Assembly (NCBI GenBank): GCA_017303715.1
Contig: JAFLBZ010000031.1
Coordinates: 1 to 56,021 of the forward strand
Reading direction: 5' to 3'
From: Rhodothermia bacterium
Lineage (GTDB): Bacteria > Bacteroidota > Rhodothermia > Rhodothermales > UBA2364
Length of the DNA stretch: 56,021 bases
Part shown: piece after piece, positions 24,588-33,202 of the stretch
How positions within the stretch are numbered: position 1 is the first letter of the stretch
Layout: every line of letters starts with the position of its first letter
Translations under genes and position numbers: made by a program
The notes under the pieces: model-generated
What the model was told of the DNA's origin: nothing
Databases searched by the model: none
The model's input: the letters and a program-made list of their open reading frames with translations, nothing else

Positions 24588-25238
24588 TTAGAAGCGCAAG
24601 ACGTCTCCCATAACCACATCACTTCCGCCGTCACATCGTTGGTCGAAAGCGCTCTCCAAGCGTTGGAGGTCTTCGCGGATTAGCTTTTTTAAGGGTTCCA
24701 TATTTCCATCATCGGCTGCTCGCATGGCCGAAATGTAAAGCGGGCGATTAATCCCACGCCGATGCCCCAATAATACGGGGGCATATCCTTTTTTAAGCGC
24801 AACCAAATTGGTGAGCATCCGCGACATCCGCCCATTACCATTCATAAAGGGATGAATATAGATGAACTGATAATGTGTATAAGCCAATGTATCTACCAGA
24901 TCGGCCTCGGTTTGAATAATCCCAATTTTAAAGTTCAGGTTATCCAAAAAGTGATACATCAGGTTTAACACATTTTTAGAAGTTGGCGGCGTAATATTCC
25001 CAAAAACGACTTGTACTTTTCGCCATTTACCAGCCCACTCGTAGAGGTGAGCAAAAGCTATTTGGTGTAATTTTAAGAGAAGCGAAATGGTGATTGGTTC
25101 TTCCAAATTATGCGCGGTATAGAGATACACTTCCGCACTCGCTATTCCTTTGGCTTCTTGTTCATTGATGGCCTCGGCATCTAAAAGCCCCAATAGATTA
25201 TGATCTGGCAGTTGTGGGTAGAATGTTTCATCTTCCAT
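24588..25238 (-). CDS. Fic domain protein (probable AMP transferase)
   Basis: A 216-residue Fic protein from the ATG at 25238 (MEDETFYP); the frame stays open to a TTG at 25379 but those 47 residues are hydrophobic and unlike the family. The Fic core is at about 75-190. The catalytic loop reads HPFMNGNGRMSR: the His and the anion-binding GNGR are intact, while the residue that normally is Asp or Glu (metal ligand) is Asn. The beta-hairpin flap and a YEWAGKWR stretch are present. No clear inhibitory (S/T)xxxE(G/N) motif was found in the protein, and no antitoxin gene was recognised beside it. Fic proteins usually transfer AMP to target proteins; the target is unknown. Divergent from fabH. Confidence 0.88.
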   Translation of the reverse strand: MEDETFYPQLPDHNLLGLLDAEAINEQEAKGIASAEVYLYTAHNLEEPITISLLLKLHQIAFAHLYEWAGKWRKVQVVFGNITPPTSKNVLNLMYHFLDNLNFKIGIIQTEADLVDTLAYTHYQFIYIHPFMNGNGRMSRMLTNLVALKKGYAPVLLGHRRGINRPLYISAMRAADDGNMEPLKKLIREDLQRLESAFDQRCDGGSDVVMGDVLRF

Positions 25239-25421
25239 AAGCGGTTGCGTTTGGATGAATCCCAATATACAACCGGCAATTCCTGAAAACATTTCCAAAC
25301 GGAAAAAAAGAAGCAAGAATAAGTATTTTTTTTCCAACTCTTGGATAGATGTTTTGTATGTTAGACGCTTGCAGCCCAAAGAGTGCTGTCCATAAACTTA
25401 ATGGGTCAAAACACTAAAAAC

Positions 25422-26435
25422 ATGCATTACGGAAAAATAACAGGCTGGGGCAAGTACGTTCCGGAGAAGGTCATGAGCAACGAAGACTTCGCGGCTTTTA
25501 TAGACACCAGCGATGAATGGATCGTCCAGCGAACGGGCATACGACGACGACATGTAGCGGCGGAGACCGACCAATGCTCCACGATGGCTACCGAGGCCGG
25601 AAAACGAGCTTTGTCACTTGCAGGACTTGCGCCTACCGATTTAGACCTGATTATTGTGGCTACTTCCTCGCCGGATTACCTTACGCCGCCCGTTTCGAGT
25701 CAGGTACAAGCCCAATTAGGAGCACATAATGTGGGGGCATTTACAATGTCGGTAGCATGTCCGGGATTTGTATATGCACTGATTACCGCACATCAATTTA
25801 TTGCTGCTGGTTCTATGCGCAATATTTTGGTGATTGGGGTGGAGTTGATTACGCGAATGTTGGACTGGGAAGACAGGAATACAGCGGTACTTTTTGGAGA
25901 TGGGGCTGGGGCAGTGGTCTTACAGGCAAGCGATGAAGTGTGCGGCGTGCGCTCCTTTGTGATGGGTTCCGACGGCGAGGGCTATCAACATATTATCCAT
26001 CCTTCTGGCGGAACGGCGTGTCCGCCCACTACCGAGACCTTGGCAAACCGGGAGGGGTACATCAAGATGAATGGTCGGGAGGTGTTTAAATTCGCCAGTC
26101 GAAAAATGCCTGAAGCCGTAGCAGCGGCTGTTCATAAAGCAGGAATGACATTAGATGATTTAGACCTATTGATTCCGCATCAGGCAAATGCGCGCATCAT
26201 CGAGGCGGCAGCCCACATGGCAAAACTACCTTCAGAGAAGGTTTTTATGAACGTTCATGAATACGGGAACACCTCGGCGGCTTCTATACCCATCGCTTTT
26301 TGCGAGGCAATCGAGGCAGGGCGCATTCATCGAGGGGACAAGCTGTGCATGGTGGCATTTGGTGCAGGACTCACTTGGGCTTCGGCTGTGGTACAGATGG
26401 GTTCTGATGTAGCTGGCTTGCCGGAACGCTCGTGA
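25422..26435 (+). CDS. fabH: 3-oxoacyl-ACP synthase III
   Basis: A KAS III of 337 residues from the ATG at 25422 (MHYGKITGWGKYVPE); upstream in-frame starts (25383, 25401) add residues not found in the family. Catalytic Cys113 is in SVACPGFVYAL; the His is in IPHQANARII and the Asn in HEYGNTSAASIPIA. DTSDEWIVQRTGIRRRH is the usual N-terminal signature. It condenses acetyl-CoA (or a branched starter) with malonyl-ACP to begin fatty acid synthesis. No plsX, acpP or other fab gene is adjacent, so this is a lone copy. Confidence 0.95.
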   Translation: MHYGKITGWGKYVPEKVMSNEDFAAFIDTSDEWIVQRTGIRRRHVAAETDQCSTMATEAGKRALSLAGLAPTDLDLIIVATSSPDYLTPPVSSQVQAQLGAHNVGAFTMSVACPGFVYALITAHQFIAAGSMRNILVIGVELITRMLDWEDRNTAVLFGDGAGAVVLQASDEVCGVRSFVMGSDGEGYQHIIHPSGGTACPPTTETLANREGYIKMNGREVFKFASRKMPEAVAAAVHKAGMTLDDLDLLIPHQANARIIEAAAHMAKLPSEKVFMNVHEYGNTSAASIPIAFCEAIEAGRIHRGDKLCMVAFGAGLTWASAVVQMGSDVAGLPERS

Positions 26436-26570
26436 TTGAGTGGTGGGGAGAAATCCGGACAACTTGAAAAGATAATTTGTTTAATAACAATAATCTAAAC
26501 TCAACAAATTACGTTTAGACGCAGTAGTTTTCTTAAACCGATCTAAGGTTCTTTAATATTCAAAAGAGCC

Positions 26571-26811
26571 TTAGGTAAAATCCAACGTTCCTACAGCCTC
26601 CAAAGTATCTAATCGGATAACACGCCCGGTTTGTGTGCGTTAAAACTTGGCATCTACCTCCGAGAACAAATCGCTTATCCGGTCTTGGAATGTCTCGGAT
26701 TGGGATTCACTTCTAAACACCAACCAATGTCACCATTTTGCCGTGCATGGCAAGTAATTCCAGTTCGTCATACAAGCGACAAGGTATGCTATGGTAAGGG
26801 GTGTTCTTCAT
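26571..26811 (-). pseudogene. rof: Broken Rho-binding antiterminator (Rof family)
   Basis: Hidden between fabH and recX, and missed by simple open-frame calling. From an ATG at 26809-26811, which lies inside the end of recX in another frame, the minus strand reads PYHSIPCRLYDELELLAMHG, then VTLVGV and a stop (TAG). One base shift later it continues FRSESQSETFQDRISDLFSE, then VDAKF, an in-frame TAA, and RTQTGRVIRLDTLEAVGTLD up to a final TAA at 26571. The order matches Rof-like proteins (YDELE.LA... DRI.DL... G.VIRLD.L..V). One frameshift and one nonsense change make it a pseudogene of about 80 codons. The family assignment rests on remembered motifs. Confidence 0.6.
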
Positions 26812-27466
26812 CGGAAATAGATTTGTCTGCCTCGTTTGGAGGACCTTCTCGGAAGATGGTAGAGGCGGTATTGGGATCATATCCGCGCCGGATTAAAAAG
26901 TCGAAGAGGCGTCTGCGCTGTTTTTGCACATCGGGTTCGCGCCTTAACTTCCGCCATTGCTTCTTGGCCAATTCGCGGGCTGTTTCTAAAGTTTCGTCTG
27001 GTTTCAAGACTTTTTGCAAGGCCATTTCTATAACCTCGCGTTGTATGCCTTTTTTTTGGAGGTCTATCCGAATTCTGGCCGCACCATGTTTTTTGGTTCG
27101 GAGGCGTTCTTCAGCAAATTGGCGGGCAAATTGGGCATCGTTCAAAAAGCCGCGTTCCTCCAACTGCGCCACAATCCGATCTACGGCATCCTCCGGAAAT
27201 CCTTTGTCCAATATTTTCCTCCGTAGCCCAGCACTCGTTTGTGCCCGCATGTTCAACAATCGAAGGGCATAAGCACGGGCTGCCAGAAAGCCGTCTGCCG
27301 TTTGAAGGGTGGTGATCTCCGAACCCGTAAGGGTCTGGCCTTTCCGCAAACCATGTTGAAGAACGGTTTCTTTGTAGAGTCCAAACGCAAATTCGCCGTC
27401 TATGAAAACCGAGACGCGATCTTTGTTTTTTTGCTGTAAAACCAGACGGGTTATCTCGCCAGACAT
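26789..27466 (-). CDS. recX: Regulatory protein RecX
   Basis: A 225-residue RecX from the ATG at 27466 (MSGEITRLV); an ATG at 27535 would add 23 residues not expected. It modulates RecA filament growth. The three helical RecX repeats are visible: AYALRLLNMRAQTSAGLRRK, LEERGFLNDAQFARQFAEER with KKHGAARIRIDLQKKGI, and RELAKKQWRKLRREP with FDFLIRRGYDPNTASTIF. Slightly longer than E. coli RecX because of an N-terminal extension common in Gram-positive and Bacteroidota forms. recA is not nearby. Its 3' end overlaps the rof remnant by 23 bp. Confidence 0.92.
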   Translation of the reverse strand: MSGEITRLVLQQKNKDRVSVFIDGEFAFGLYKETVLQHGLRKGQTLTGSEITTLQTADGFLAARAYALRLLNMRAQTSAGLRRKILDKGFPEDAVDRIVAQLEERGFLNDAQFARQFAEERLRTKKHGAARIRIDLQKKGIQREVIEMALQKVLKPDETLETARELAKKQWRKLRREPDVQKQRRRLFDFLIRRGYDPNTASTIFREGPPNEADKSISDEEHPLP

Positions 27467-28234
27467 AGCTTTGATGATTCCTTTAGTGTTTAAGTCTTTA
27501 TTGTACAAGATACGGGAATATTTTGATTTTCGCATCGCTCAACTTGGGCTTGGAATGTTAGAATGTTGGTCTTGAAGTGGTTTTTTATTGATAAATGACA
27601 AGTAGTTTTTAAATATACCTAAACAAGCATTTTTGATTTTGTTTTAAGATTATTATTGTGTAGGTAAACCATTAATCAAAAGAGATATTGAGATCGCTGC
27701 TATCTTATAACATGATGTATTGTTCAATAATGGCAGGGCAACCCTTAGGAAAATCCGCCGGATAGTTCAGCCACCGGACTTCGGCTACATTCAACCAACA
27801 TGGATGGCTTTGGCAGCTATTGCTCGTCATGTAAAGAGGCCACTCCTACAGGACTTTGTGGTGTATTTGGTAACCGATTTCTATTAAGATATCACCCCTA
27901 CGGGGCTTTACCGCTCATTTAAAAGTAGAACAAACCCTTGTAAAACGGGATTTACGCAATCCAGTGAGTTTTTGCATGACATTCTTGAGGCCGGGACTGG
28001 CTTTTGCAGGTTTCCAGTTGATTAACCCATAATGGACGTTCCTTTTTTGCGTTTACTGGTACAGGTGGAAGGTAATCTATTGCCATGGCGTCTATGGCGC
28101 AGCTGAAGTCCAATTGAGTCTTGTTATCAGCGTAACCGAAGCCAAGCCTACACATTCTCACAAATCCCAACCTCGCACGTTAACGCAAAGCGTGTCTCTG
28201 GTAAAAGTGGTTTTTACTTGTTCGAGAAAATGCG
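27467..28234. other. Long intergenic region between recX and S9 peptidase genes
   Basis: About 770 bases without an assured gene. It holds an interspersed-repeat-like unit at 27838-27915 and a minus-strand open frame of 72 codons at 27952-28170 (starting MGFVRMCRLGFGYADNK, with a stretch IDYLPPVPVNAKKERPLWV). That frame has a protein-like composition but no recognised family and could be a gene remnant. No tRNA or riboswitch was recognised. Confidence 0.4.
27838..27915. repeat. Interspersed repeat-like unit
   Basis: Two similar cores, CTCCTACAGGACTTT (about 27843-27857) and CCCCTACGGGGCTTT (about 27895-27909), lie 52 bp apart with an AT-rich middle. Paired CCTACRGGRCTTT cores of this form occur as dispersed intergenic repeats in Bacteroidota and related genomes. 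Only one pair is present in this window, so repetition across the genome is not shown. Confidence 0.35.
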
Positions 28235-28242
28235 TACTTTTG
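28235..28242 (+). promoter_or_regulatory. -7 box upstream of the S9 peptidase gene
   Basis: TACTTTTG matches the Bacteroidota -7 consensus TAnnTTTG and lies 29 bp before the ATG at 28272. No well-spaced -33 element is seen; the nearest TTG is 14 bases upstream. Confidence 0.3.
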
Positions 28243-28271
28243 GTCGTCCTTAACAACAAACCAAAAACACG

Positions 28272-30218
28272 ATGAAGACCAAAATACTGTTGTTCTTGGG
28301 GTTTTTCATGCTCGCACCTTGGCTAAATGCACAGCCAGCACCCATAATTCGGGCAGGAGACAACTTGATTGTAGAAGGGGTTCCTGAAATCCCCGCTTCG
28401 CTCGCGACCGAAGTCCGGCGATACACCGAGAGTCGTTCGGCTGGCTTTGCAGCTTGGCATCCCACCAAGAAAGAAATGTTGATCAGCACCCGATTTGGGA
28501 ATACCAGCCAATTGCATCGCGTGGTAACCCCAATGGGTACACGTGCCCAAATCACGTTTTTTGATGAACCCGTAGGCGGCGCCACCTATGAACCCAAGGC
28601 CGGAAAATACTTCTTGTTCACCAAAGACGTGGGCGGGAACGAATTTGGGCAAATTTATCGCTATGATGTGGCAGATGGACGGGTGACCATGCTCACAGAC
28701 GGCGGGCGCTCCCAAAATGGCGGCATCGTTTGGAGTCCGTCCGGAGACAAAATTGTCTATGGCTCCACCCGTCGTAATGGCGGTGACCGCGATGTTTATG
28801 TAATGGATCCACTAAATCCTGCCTCGGATAAGCGCCTTTTAGACGTCTCTGGTGGTGGATGGGGTGTTGCCGATTGGAGCCCGGACGGAAAAACCTTGCT
28901 TCTAAGCGAGTATATCTCAGTAAACGAAAGCCACTTATGGTTGATGGATGTGGCCAGCGGACAAAAACGCGAACTCACGCCTCGTTCCGAGCAGGGTGTT
29001 TCGTATGGCGGAGCAGCATTTAGCAAAGACGGAAAGGGGATTTACCTTGCCACCGACAAAGACTATGACTTCCAACGATTGGCCTATATGGATTTGGCCA
29101 CCAAGCAAATCACTTATCTGACGAAGGGCTTAACATGGGATATTTCCGGTTTTGCACTCTCGGAGAATGGCAAACGATTGGCTTTTGTAACCAATGAAGC
29201 CGGGGTTTTTAAACTGTATTTGATGCAAACAGCCAGTCGTACCTATAAGCCCGTTGCAAATCTCCCGATTGGTATTATTGGCGGGTTGGAGTGGCATAGA
29301 AACAACAACGATTTGGCCCTCACCATCAATTCGGCACGTTCGACATCGGATGTTTATACCCTGAACGCCACAACCAATACATTGACCCGCTGGACGGAGA
29401 GCGAATTGGGCGGTTTGGTGGCTTCCGATCTGTCCGAACCATCCCTAATCAAATGGAAGAGTTTCGATGGCTTGGAAATTTCCGGATTTTATTACAAGCC
29501 GCCCACTCGTTTTGCCGGAAAACGGCCCGTGATCATCAACATTCATGGTGGCCCAGAAGGCCAATCGCTCCCCTCTTTTTTGGGTAGAAGCAATTATTAT
29601 CTGAACGAAATGGGTATTGCCATCATTTATCCAAACGTAAGAGGATCAACAGGTTATGGCAAAAATTTTGTACAGTTGGACAATGGCCTCAAGCGGAAAG
29701 ATTCCGTAAAAGACATTGGTGCGTTGTTGGATTGGATTGCCACCCAGCCAGATTTGGACAAAGACCGCATTATGGTAACAGGTGGAAGCTATGGCGGCTA
29801 CATGACTTTGGCCGTTGCGGTGGATTATAATGATAGAATCCGGTGTGCATTGGATGTGGTGGGCATTTCGCACTTCAAAACCTTCCTCCAAAATACCGAA
29901 AGCTATCGGCGAGACCTTCGTAGGGCAGAGTATGGTGACGAGCGAGATCCTGCCATTGCGACGTTTTTCGAGGAAATTGCACCGTTAAACAATGCTGGAA
30001 AAATTACCAAACCACTTTTTGTGGTACAAGGCGGGAATGATCCGCGCGTACCCCGAACCGAGGCTACGCAAATGGTACAAACTGTTCGGAAAAACAACAG
30101 CCCCGTTTGGTATCTCGAAGCAAAAGACGAGGGACACGGCTTCCGAAAGAAGAACAATGTGGACTTCCAATTTTATGCTACCATTCAGTTTATCCGGCAG
30201 TATTTGGTGAACCCATAA
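28272..30218 (+). CDS. Exported S9 family prolyl oligopeptidase-type peptidase
   Basis: A 648-residue secreted serine peptidase. Signal peptide MKTKILLFLGFFMLAPWLNA is followed by WD40-like/TolB-like beta-propeller repeats (about 60-390; for example IVWSPSGDKIVYGS and DWSPDGKTLLLSE) and an alpha/beta hydrolase domain (about 395-648). Catalytic Ser is in GGSYGGYM, Asp in GGNDPRVP and His in DEGHGF; NIHGGPEGQ forms the oxyanion region. It likely trims peptides in the periplasm or outside. There is no T9SS tag. No operon partner is seen. Confidence 0.95.
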   Translation: MKTKILLFLGFFMLAPWLNAQPAPIIRAGDNLIVEGVPEIPASLATEVRRYTESRSAGFAAWHPTKKEMLISTRFGNTSQLHRVVTPMGTRAQITFFDEPVGGATYEPKAGKYFLFTKDVGGNEFGQIYRYDVADGRVTMLTDGGRSQNGGIVWSPSGDKIVYGSTRRNGGDRDVYVMDPLNPASDKRLLDVSGGGWGVADWSPDGKTLLLSEYISVNESHLWLMDVASGQKRELTPRSEQGVSYGGAAFSKDGKGIYLATDKDYDFQRLAYMDLATKQITYLTKGLTWDISGFALSENGKRLAFVTNEAGVFKLYLMQTASRTYKPVANLPIGIIGGLEWHRNNNDLALTINSARSTSDVYTLNATTNTLTRWTESELGGLVASDLSEPSLIKWKSFDGLEISGFYYKPPTRFAGKRPVIINIHGGPEGQSLPSFLGRSNYYLNEMGIAIIYPNVRGSTGYGKNFVQLDNGLKRKDSVKDIGALLDWIATQPDLDKDRIMVTGGSYGGYMTLAVAVDYNDRIRCALDVVGISHFKTFLQNTESYRRDLRRAEYGDERDPAIATFFEEIAPLNNAGKITKPLFVVQGGNDPRVPRTEATQMVQTVRKNNSPVWYLEAKDEGHGFRKKNNVDFQFYATIQFIRQYLVNP

Positions 30219-30283
30219 CTAAAAAGACGCGGTTTCCACACGTCCAAAAGGGATAATTGTACAACACAAAGGTATAAGGCGTG

Positions 30284-30322
30284 GTGTGTGGCCTGTTTCG
30301 CGGGTCACACACTTATGTCTTT
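30284..30322 (+). terminator. Possible terminator after the S9 peptidase gene
   Basis: GTGTGTGGCC (30284-30293) can pair with GGTCACACAC (30303-30312), with one G-T pair, over a 9-base loop. The T-rich tail after it is poor, so termination here is uncertain. Confidence 0.35.
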
Positions 30323-30417
30323 TCCCGTACCATCCACTGGCGTTTTGTGAGGACATGCAAGATTTTTTTGCGTTATGTCGGGGGCGGGATTAAGCATATC
30401 AAAATAGGTTCTTGGCA

Positions 30418-30451
30418 ACAAAAAAGCCGAATCGCAGGTGGATTCGGCTTT
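30418..30451 (-). terminator. Rho-independent terminator of the ABC permease operon
   Basis: AAAGCCGAATC (30423-30433) and GATTCGGCTTT (30441-30451) form a perfect 11-bp stem with a 7-base loop. On the minus strand the stem is followed by TTTTTTG. It lies 25 bases after the permease stop. Confidence 0.9.
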
Positions 30452-30475
30452 GGGAAAGATCAAAATGGACGATAT

Positions 30476-31840
30476 TTACTCAGCGAGGGTTTTGGCAATA
30501 TCGGTGCGATATGCCTGAAACGCTGGAATTAGAGCAGCCACCACCCCTGTCATGAGAGCGGCCAAGACAACCCAAAGTTCGCCATTTACAAATCGGAATC
30601 CGGTTAATTCCACTTGATTGGCAGAAGAGAGTACACGGCCAATAATCTCGGTGATGCCATGTCCAAGGAGTAAGCCAACCAAGACTCCTAACGTGGCGTA
30701 GATAAGCCCTTCAATCAGCACGTGGAGGAAAACCTTTTCGCGAGATGCCCCAAGTGCTCGCATCATGGCAAGATCATAGCGGCGCTCCTGAATAGCATTA
30801 TAGAGGGTAATAAAGACACCCAATAGAGCCGCAAACATGAGAATAAAACCAAAAACGCGCACCGTGCTAACCCCAACTCCCACCAGTTGCAAAAGATTGG
30901 CGAGCTGCTGTGCGGGTGTAGCGGCCTGAAGTTTGGTTTGACTATTGATGCTACGTGGCAACATAACCGTAGCGATAGGACTGGCAAACTTAACAAGGGC
31001 TACCGTAACTTCTGGCCCACTTTCCGGCATTGCGCCAGAGGGTAAAAGGCCAGATATGGCCGCAGGTGGGCCTACAATAGGGGGCGGGGCGGGAAGGGGC
31101 TTCACCTCGTCCGTCACTTGTGCGGCAGAGTCCGGCTTGCTCGCGGATTCTTTTCCGTGTTCGTGGTCACTTCCGGCCGCTGTATGATCTTCGCCTTTGT
31201 GGTCGTCGGCTTCTGCTGCATGAGGCAAACCATGTACATCCCACACCGAAGAGAGGCTGGTGAGGATCAAACGATCCATCACACTGTTTGTGGGGGCCAG
31301 AATCCCAACCACTTTATAGGGGTGTTCATGATGTCCTTCTCCGCCTTGCACTAACCCATGTGCCCCAACAAACGTATCACCCAATTTCAGACCCGTTTGT
31401 TTTGCCACTTGCGAACCGATGGTCGCTTCGGAGGTTGCCGCAAACATTTTCCCGCTTGCGACTTTGGCTTCATAATGCGCCGGATAAGCCTCCGTCGTCC
31501 CCACAATTCGGAACTGATTATAACTATCGCCTAACGAAAGGGGGATTACTTCTTTGACCATCCGATTGGCCTTGAGTTTTTCCACTTCTGCAAGAGGGAT
31601 ATTCCCCGTTGGCACATCCAAATGATAGATTCCGGAGAGGATCAATTGTAACGGGCTGCCTTTGGCTCCCACCACCATATCAATCCCTTTGGCGTCGCGT
31701 TCCATTTTCTCCCCAAACTGCGCACTAAACAACAGCAGGAGGAGAATGGTGGCAATGCCCAAACCCAATAAAAACGTATTGAGAAACGTGGTTAGCTTTT
31801 GCCGCCGAATGTAAGAAAGGCTTAATTTGAACAAATTCAT
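30476..31840 (-). CDS. FtsX/MacB-type ABC transporter permease with His-rich loop
   Basis: A 454-residue permease. One membrane helix near the N-terminus (about 18-40) and three near the C-terminus (about 325-450) frame a large periplasmic domain, the plan of FtsX/LolE/MacB permeases that move lipoproteins or small molecules without pumping through a channel. The periplasmic domain contains an unusual His- and acid-rich stretch: H170, H171 and H173, then six more His between 203 and 228, followed by a Pro-rich linker (about 247-262). This could bind zinc or nickel, which is an inference. The cognate ATPase gene is 35 bp upstream. A strong terminator follows. Confidence 0.88.
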   Translation of the reverse strand: MNLFKLSLSYIRRQKLTTFLNTFLLGLGIATILLLLLFSAQFGEKMERDAKGIDMVVGAKGSPLQLILSGIYHLDVPTGNIPLAEVEKLKANRMVKEVIPLSLGDSYNQFRIVGTTEAYPAHYEAKVASGKMFAATSEATIGSQVAKQTGLKLGDTFVGAHGLVQGGEGHHEHPYKVVGILAPTNSVMDRLILTSLSSVWDVHGLPHAAEADDHKGEDHTAAGSDHEHGKESASKPDSAAQVTDEVKPLPAPPPIVGPPAAISGLLPSGAMPESGPEVTVALVKFASPIATVMLPRSINSQTKLQAATPAQQLANLLQLVGVGVSTVRVFGFILMFAALLGVFITLYNAIQERRYDLAMMRALGASREKVFLHVLIEGLIYATLGVLVGLLLGHGITEIIGRVLSSANQVELTGFRFVNGELWVVLAALMTGVVAALIPAFQAYRTDIAKTLAE

Positions 31841-31875
31841 AGGTTTAAACAGGCTAAAGTCTGGTAGGAGCAGGA

Positions 31876-32502
31876 CTACAAATTGAATTGGTTGCCAAAA
31901 GCATCCTTGATTCGTTGGTCGTGTGTGGTAATCACCAACGTTGCTTGATAGGCAGTGGCCTGTAGCTTGAGCAGTTCCAAGACCTTTTCACAGTTCTTGT
32001 CATCTAAGGCAGAGGTGGGTTCATCTGCCAAGATCACTTTAGGCCGATTCATCACCGCCCGCGCAATAGAGACCCGCTGCGCCTGCCCAACACTGAGTTG
32101 CGAGGGATAAGCAAATTTTTTGGTTCCGATATCCAATCCCTCCAAAACCTCATCCACCCTTTCTTCATTTTGTGGTTCACCCGCCACAAACTGGGTGAGT
32201 AATAGGTTTTCGCGCACCGTTAAGGTACTCAACAAGTGCATACGCTGGAAAACAATGCCAATATGCTGCCCCCGAAACTGGTCAACCTGTGCCGGAGCAA
32301 GGGAGCCAAGGTCTTGTCCTGCAATAGTTACATTCCCACTTGTCGGCTTGAGCAAGCCACCTAATATATGCAATAGGGTGGTTTTCCCTGAGCCGGAAGG
32401 GCCTAACATAATCCATTGTTCGCCTTGATTTGCCTTCCAAGACGGCATATCTAAGACGGTTTGGCCACCATATTGATGGATTACATTCTCCAATAAAAAC
32501 AT
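31876..32502 (-). CDS. ABC transporter ATP-binding protein, LolD/MacB type
   Basis: A 208-residue ATPase. Walker A GPSGSGKTTLLHIL is at about 34, the Q-loop region follows (GIVFQRMHLLSTLTV), the signature is LSVGQAQRVSIARAV, Walker B is VILADEPTSALD and the switch His is in VITTHDQR. It is the LolD/MacB/FtsE subclass by its short length and by its partner, the FtsX-like permease directly downstream. It powers conformational work of that permease at the inner membrane. Gene order ATPase then permease is usual. Confidence 0.93.
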   Translation of the reverse strand: MFLLENVIHQYGGQTVLDMPSWKANQGEQWIMLGPSGSGKTTLLHILGGLLKPTSGNVTIAGQDLGSLAPAQVDQFRGQHIGIVFQRMHLLSTLTVRENLLLTQFVAGEPQNEERVDEVLEGLDIGTKKFAYPSQLSVGQAQRVSIARAVMNRPKVILADEPTSALDDKNCEKVLELLKLQATAYQATLVITTHDQRIKDAFGNQFNL

Positions 32503-32568
32503 AGTCTTTTGTGCTAATGAGGGAAAGTAAGGGATGTATTTTCAAAGCTCGACCATAAAAAAGGCCGT

Positions 32569-33150
32569 TTATACGGGTAATTTGGCCATAGGATATTTCG
32601 TTTCGAGGAGACCACGTTGGATGTCGCGTAGCTTCCGTTGCAACATTCTGCGTTTAAAAGCGCTCAGATGGTCTAAAAACAGGATCCCTTCCAGATGGTC
32701 ATATTCATGCTGAATGACTCGCGCCAGAAGTTTATCCACCGTCATCTCTTGTTGCACAAAATGGCGGTCTAAATACAGAAGTTTGATTTTGCTTGGGCGT
32801 GTTACCATCTCATGAATGTCCGGCACGGAAAGGCAACCTTCTTCGTAGTCACTTTCCTCCTCGCCCTCCTCCACAATGTCTGGATTGATAAAAACCATAA
32901 CCGACTTCCAATCCTCCGGAAAGGGTTCGCCCGTTTTTTCCTGAAAATCTTCCTCGTAATGTCGGATATCTACCACAAAAAGCCGGATACTTTGACCGAT
33001 TTGTGGCGCCGCCAAACCCACCCCATCCGCATTCTTCATTGTCTCGAACATGTTCGCTATAAGGGTCTGCAATTCCGGGGTGTTCTCGGTAATTTTCTGT
33101 GCTTTTTTCCTCAAAATGGGATCTCCGTAGCGTCTAATCGGCAAGATCAT
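32569..33150 (-). CDS. def: Peptide deformylase
   Basis: A 193-residue deformylase that removes the formyl group from new proteins. All three motifs are present: GVGLAAPQIG (motif 1), EEGCLSVPD (motif 2, metal Cys) and IQHEYDHLEGILFLD (motif 3, HExxH with two metal His). It is preceded by ruvX by 52 bp in the same direction and followed by the ABC ATPase gene 66 bp later. The insert around EEGEEESDYEEG is acidic. Confidence 0.97.
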   Translation of the reverse strand: MILPIRRYGDPILRKKAQKITENTPELQTLIANMFETMKNADGVGLAAPQIGQSIRLFVVDIRHYEEDFQEKTGEPFPEDWKSVMVFINPDIVEEGEEESDYEEGCLSVPDIHEMVTRPSKIKLLYLDRHFVQQEMTVDKLLARVIQHEYDHLEGILFLDHLSAFKRRMLQRKLRDIQRGLLETKYPMAKLPV

Positions 33151-33202
33151 ATAATTATTATAACGATGATAAGGATTGAAAATAAAAAACTTACGTCGGT
33201 CG

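Noticed and set aside
24387-24683. A 98-codon plus-strand frame overlapping the end of fic, considered as a Fic antitoxin
   Set aside because: No inhibitory (S/T)xxxE(G/N) motif is present and nearly a third is antisense to fic; there is no evidence beyond position.
26631-27272. A 213-codon plus-strand frame across the recX region
   Set aside because: It is antisense to recX and to the rof remnant, which both show family motifs; the plus-strand translation is a basic, Ser/Arg-rich shadow.
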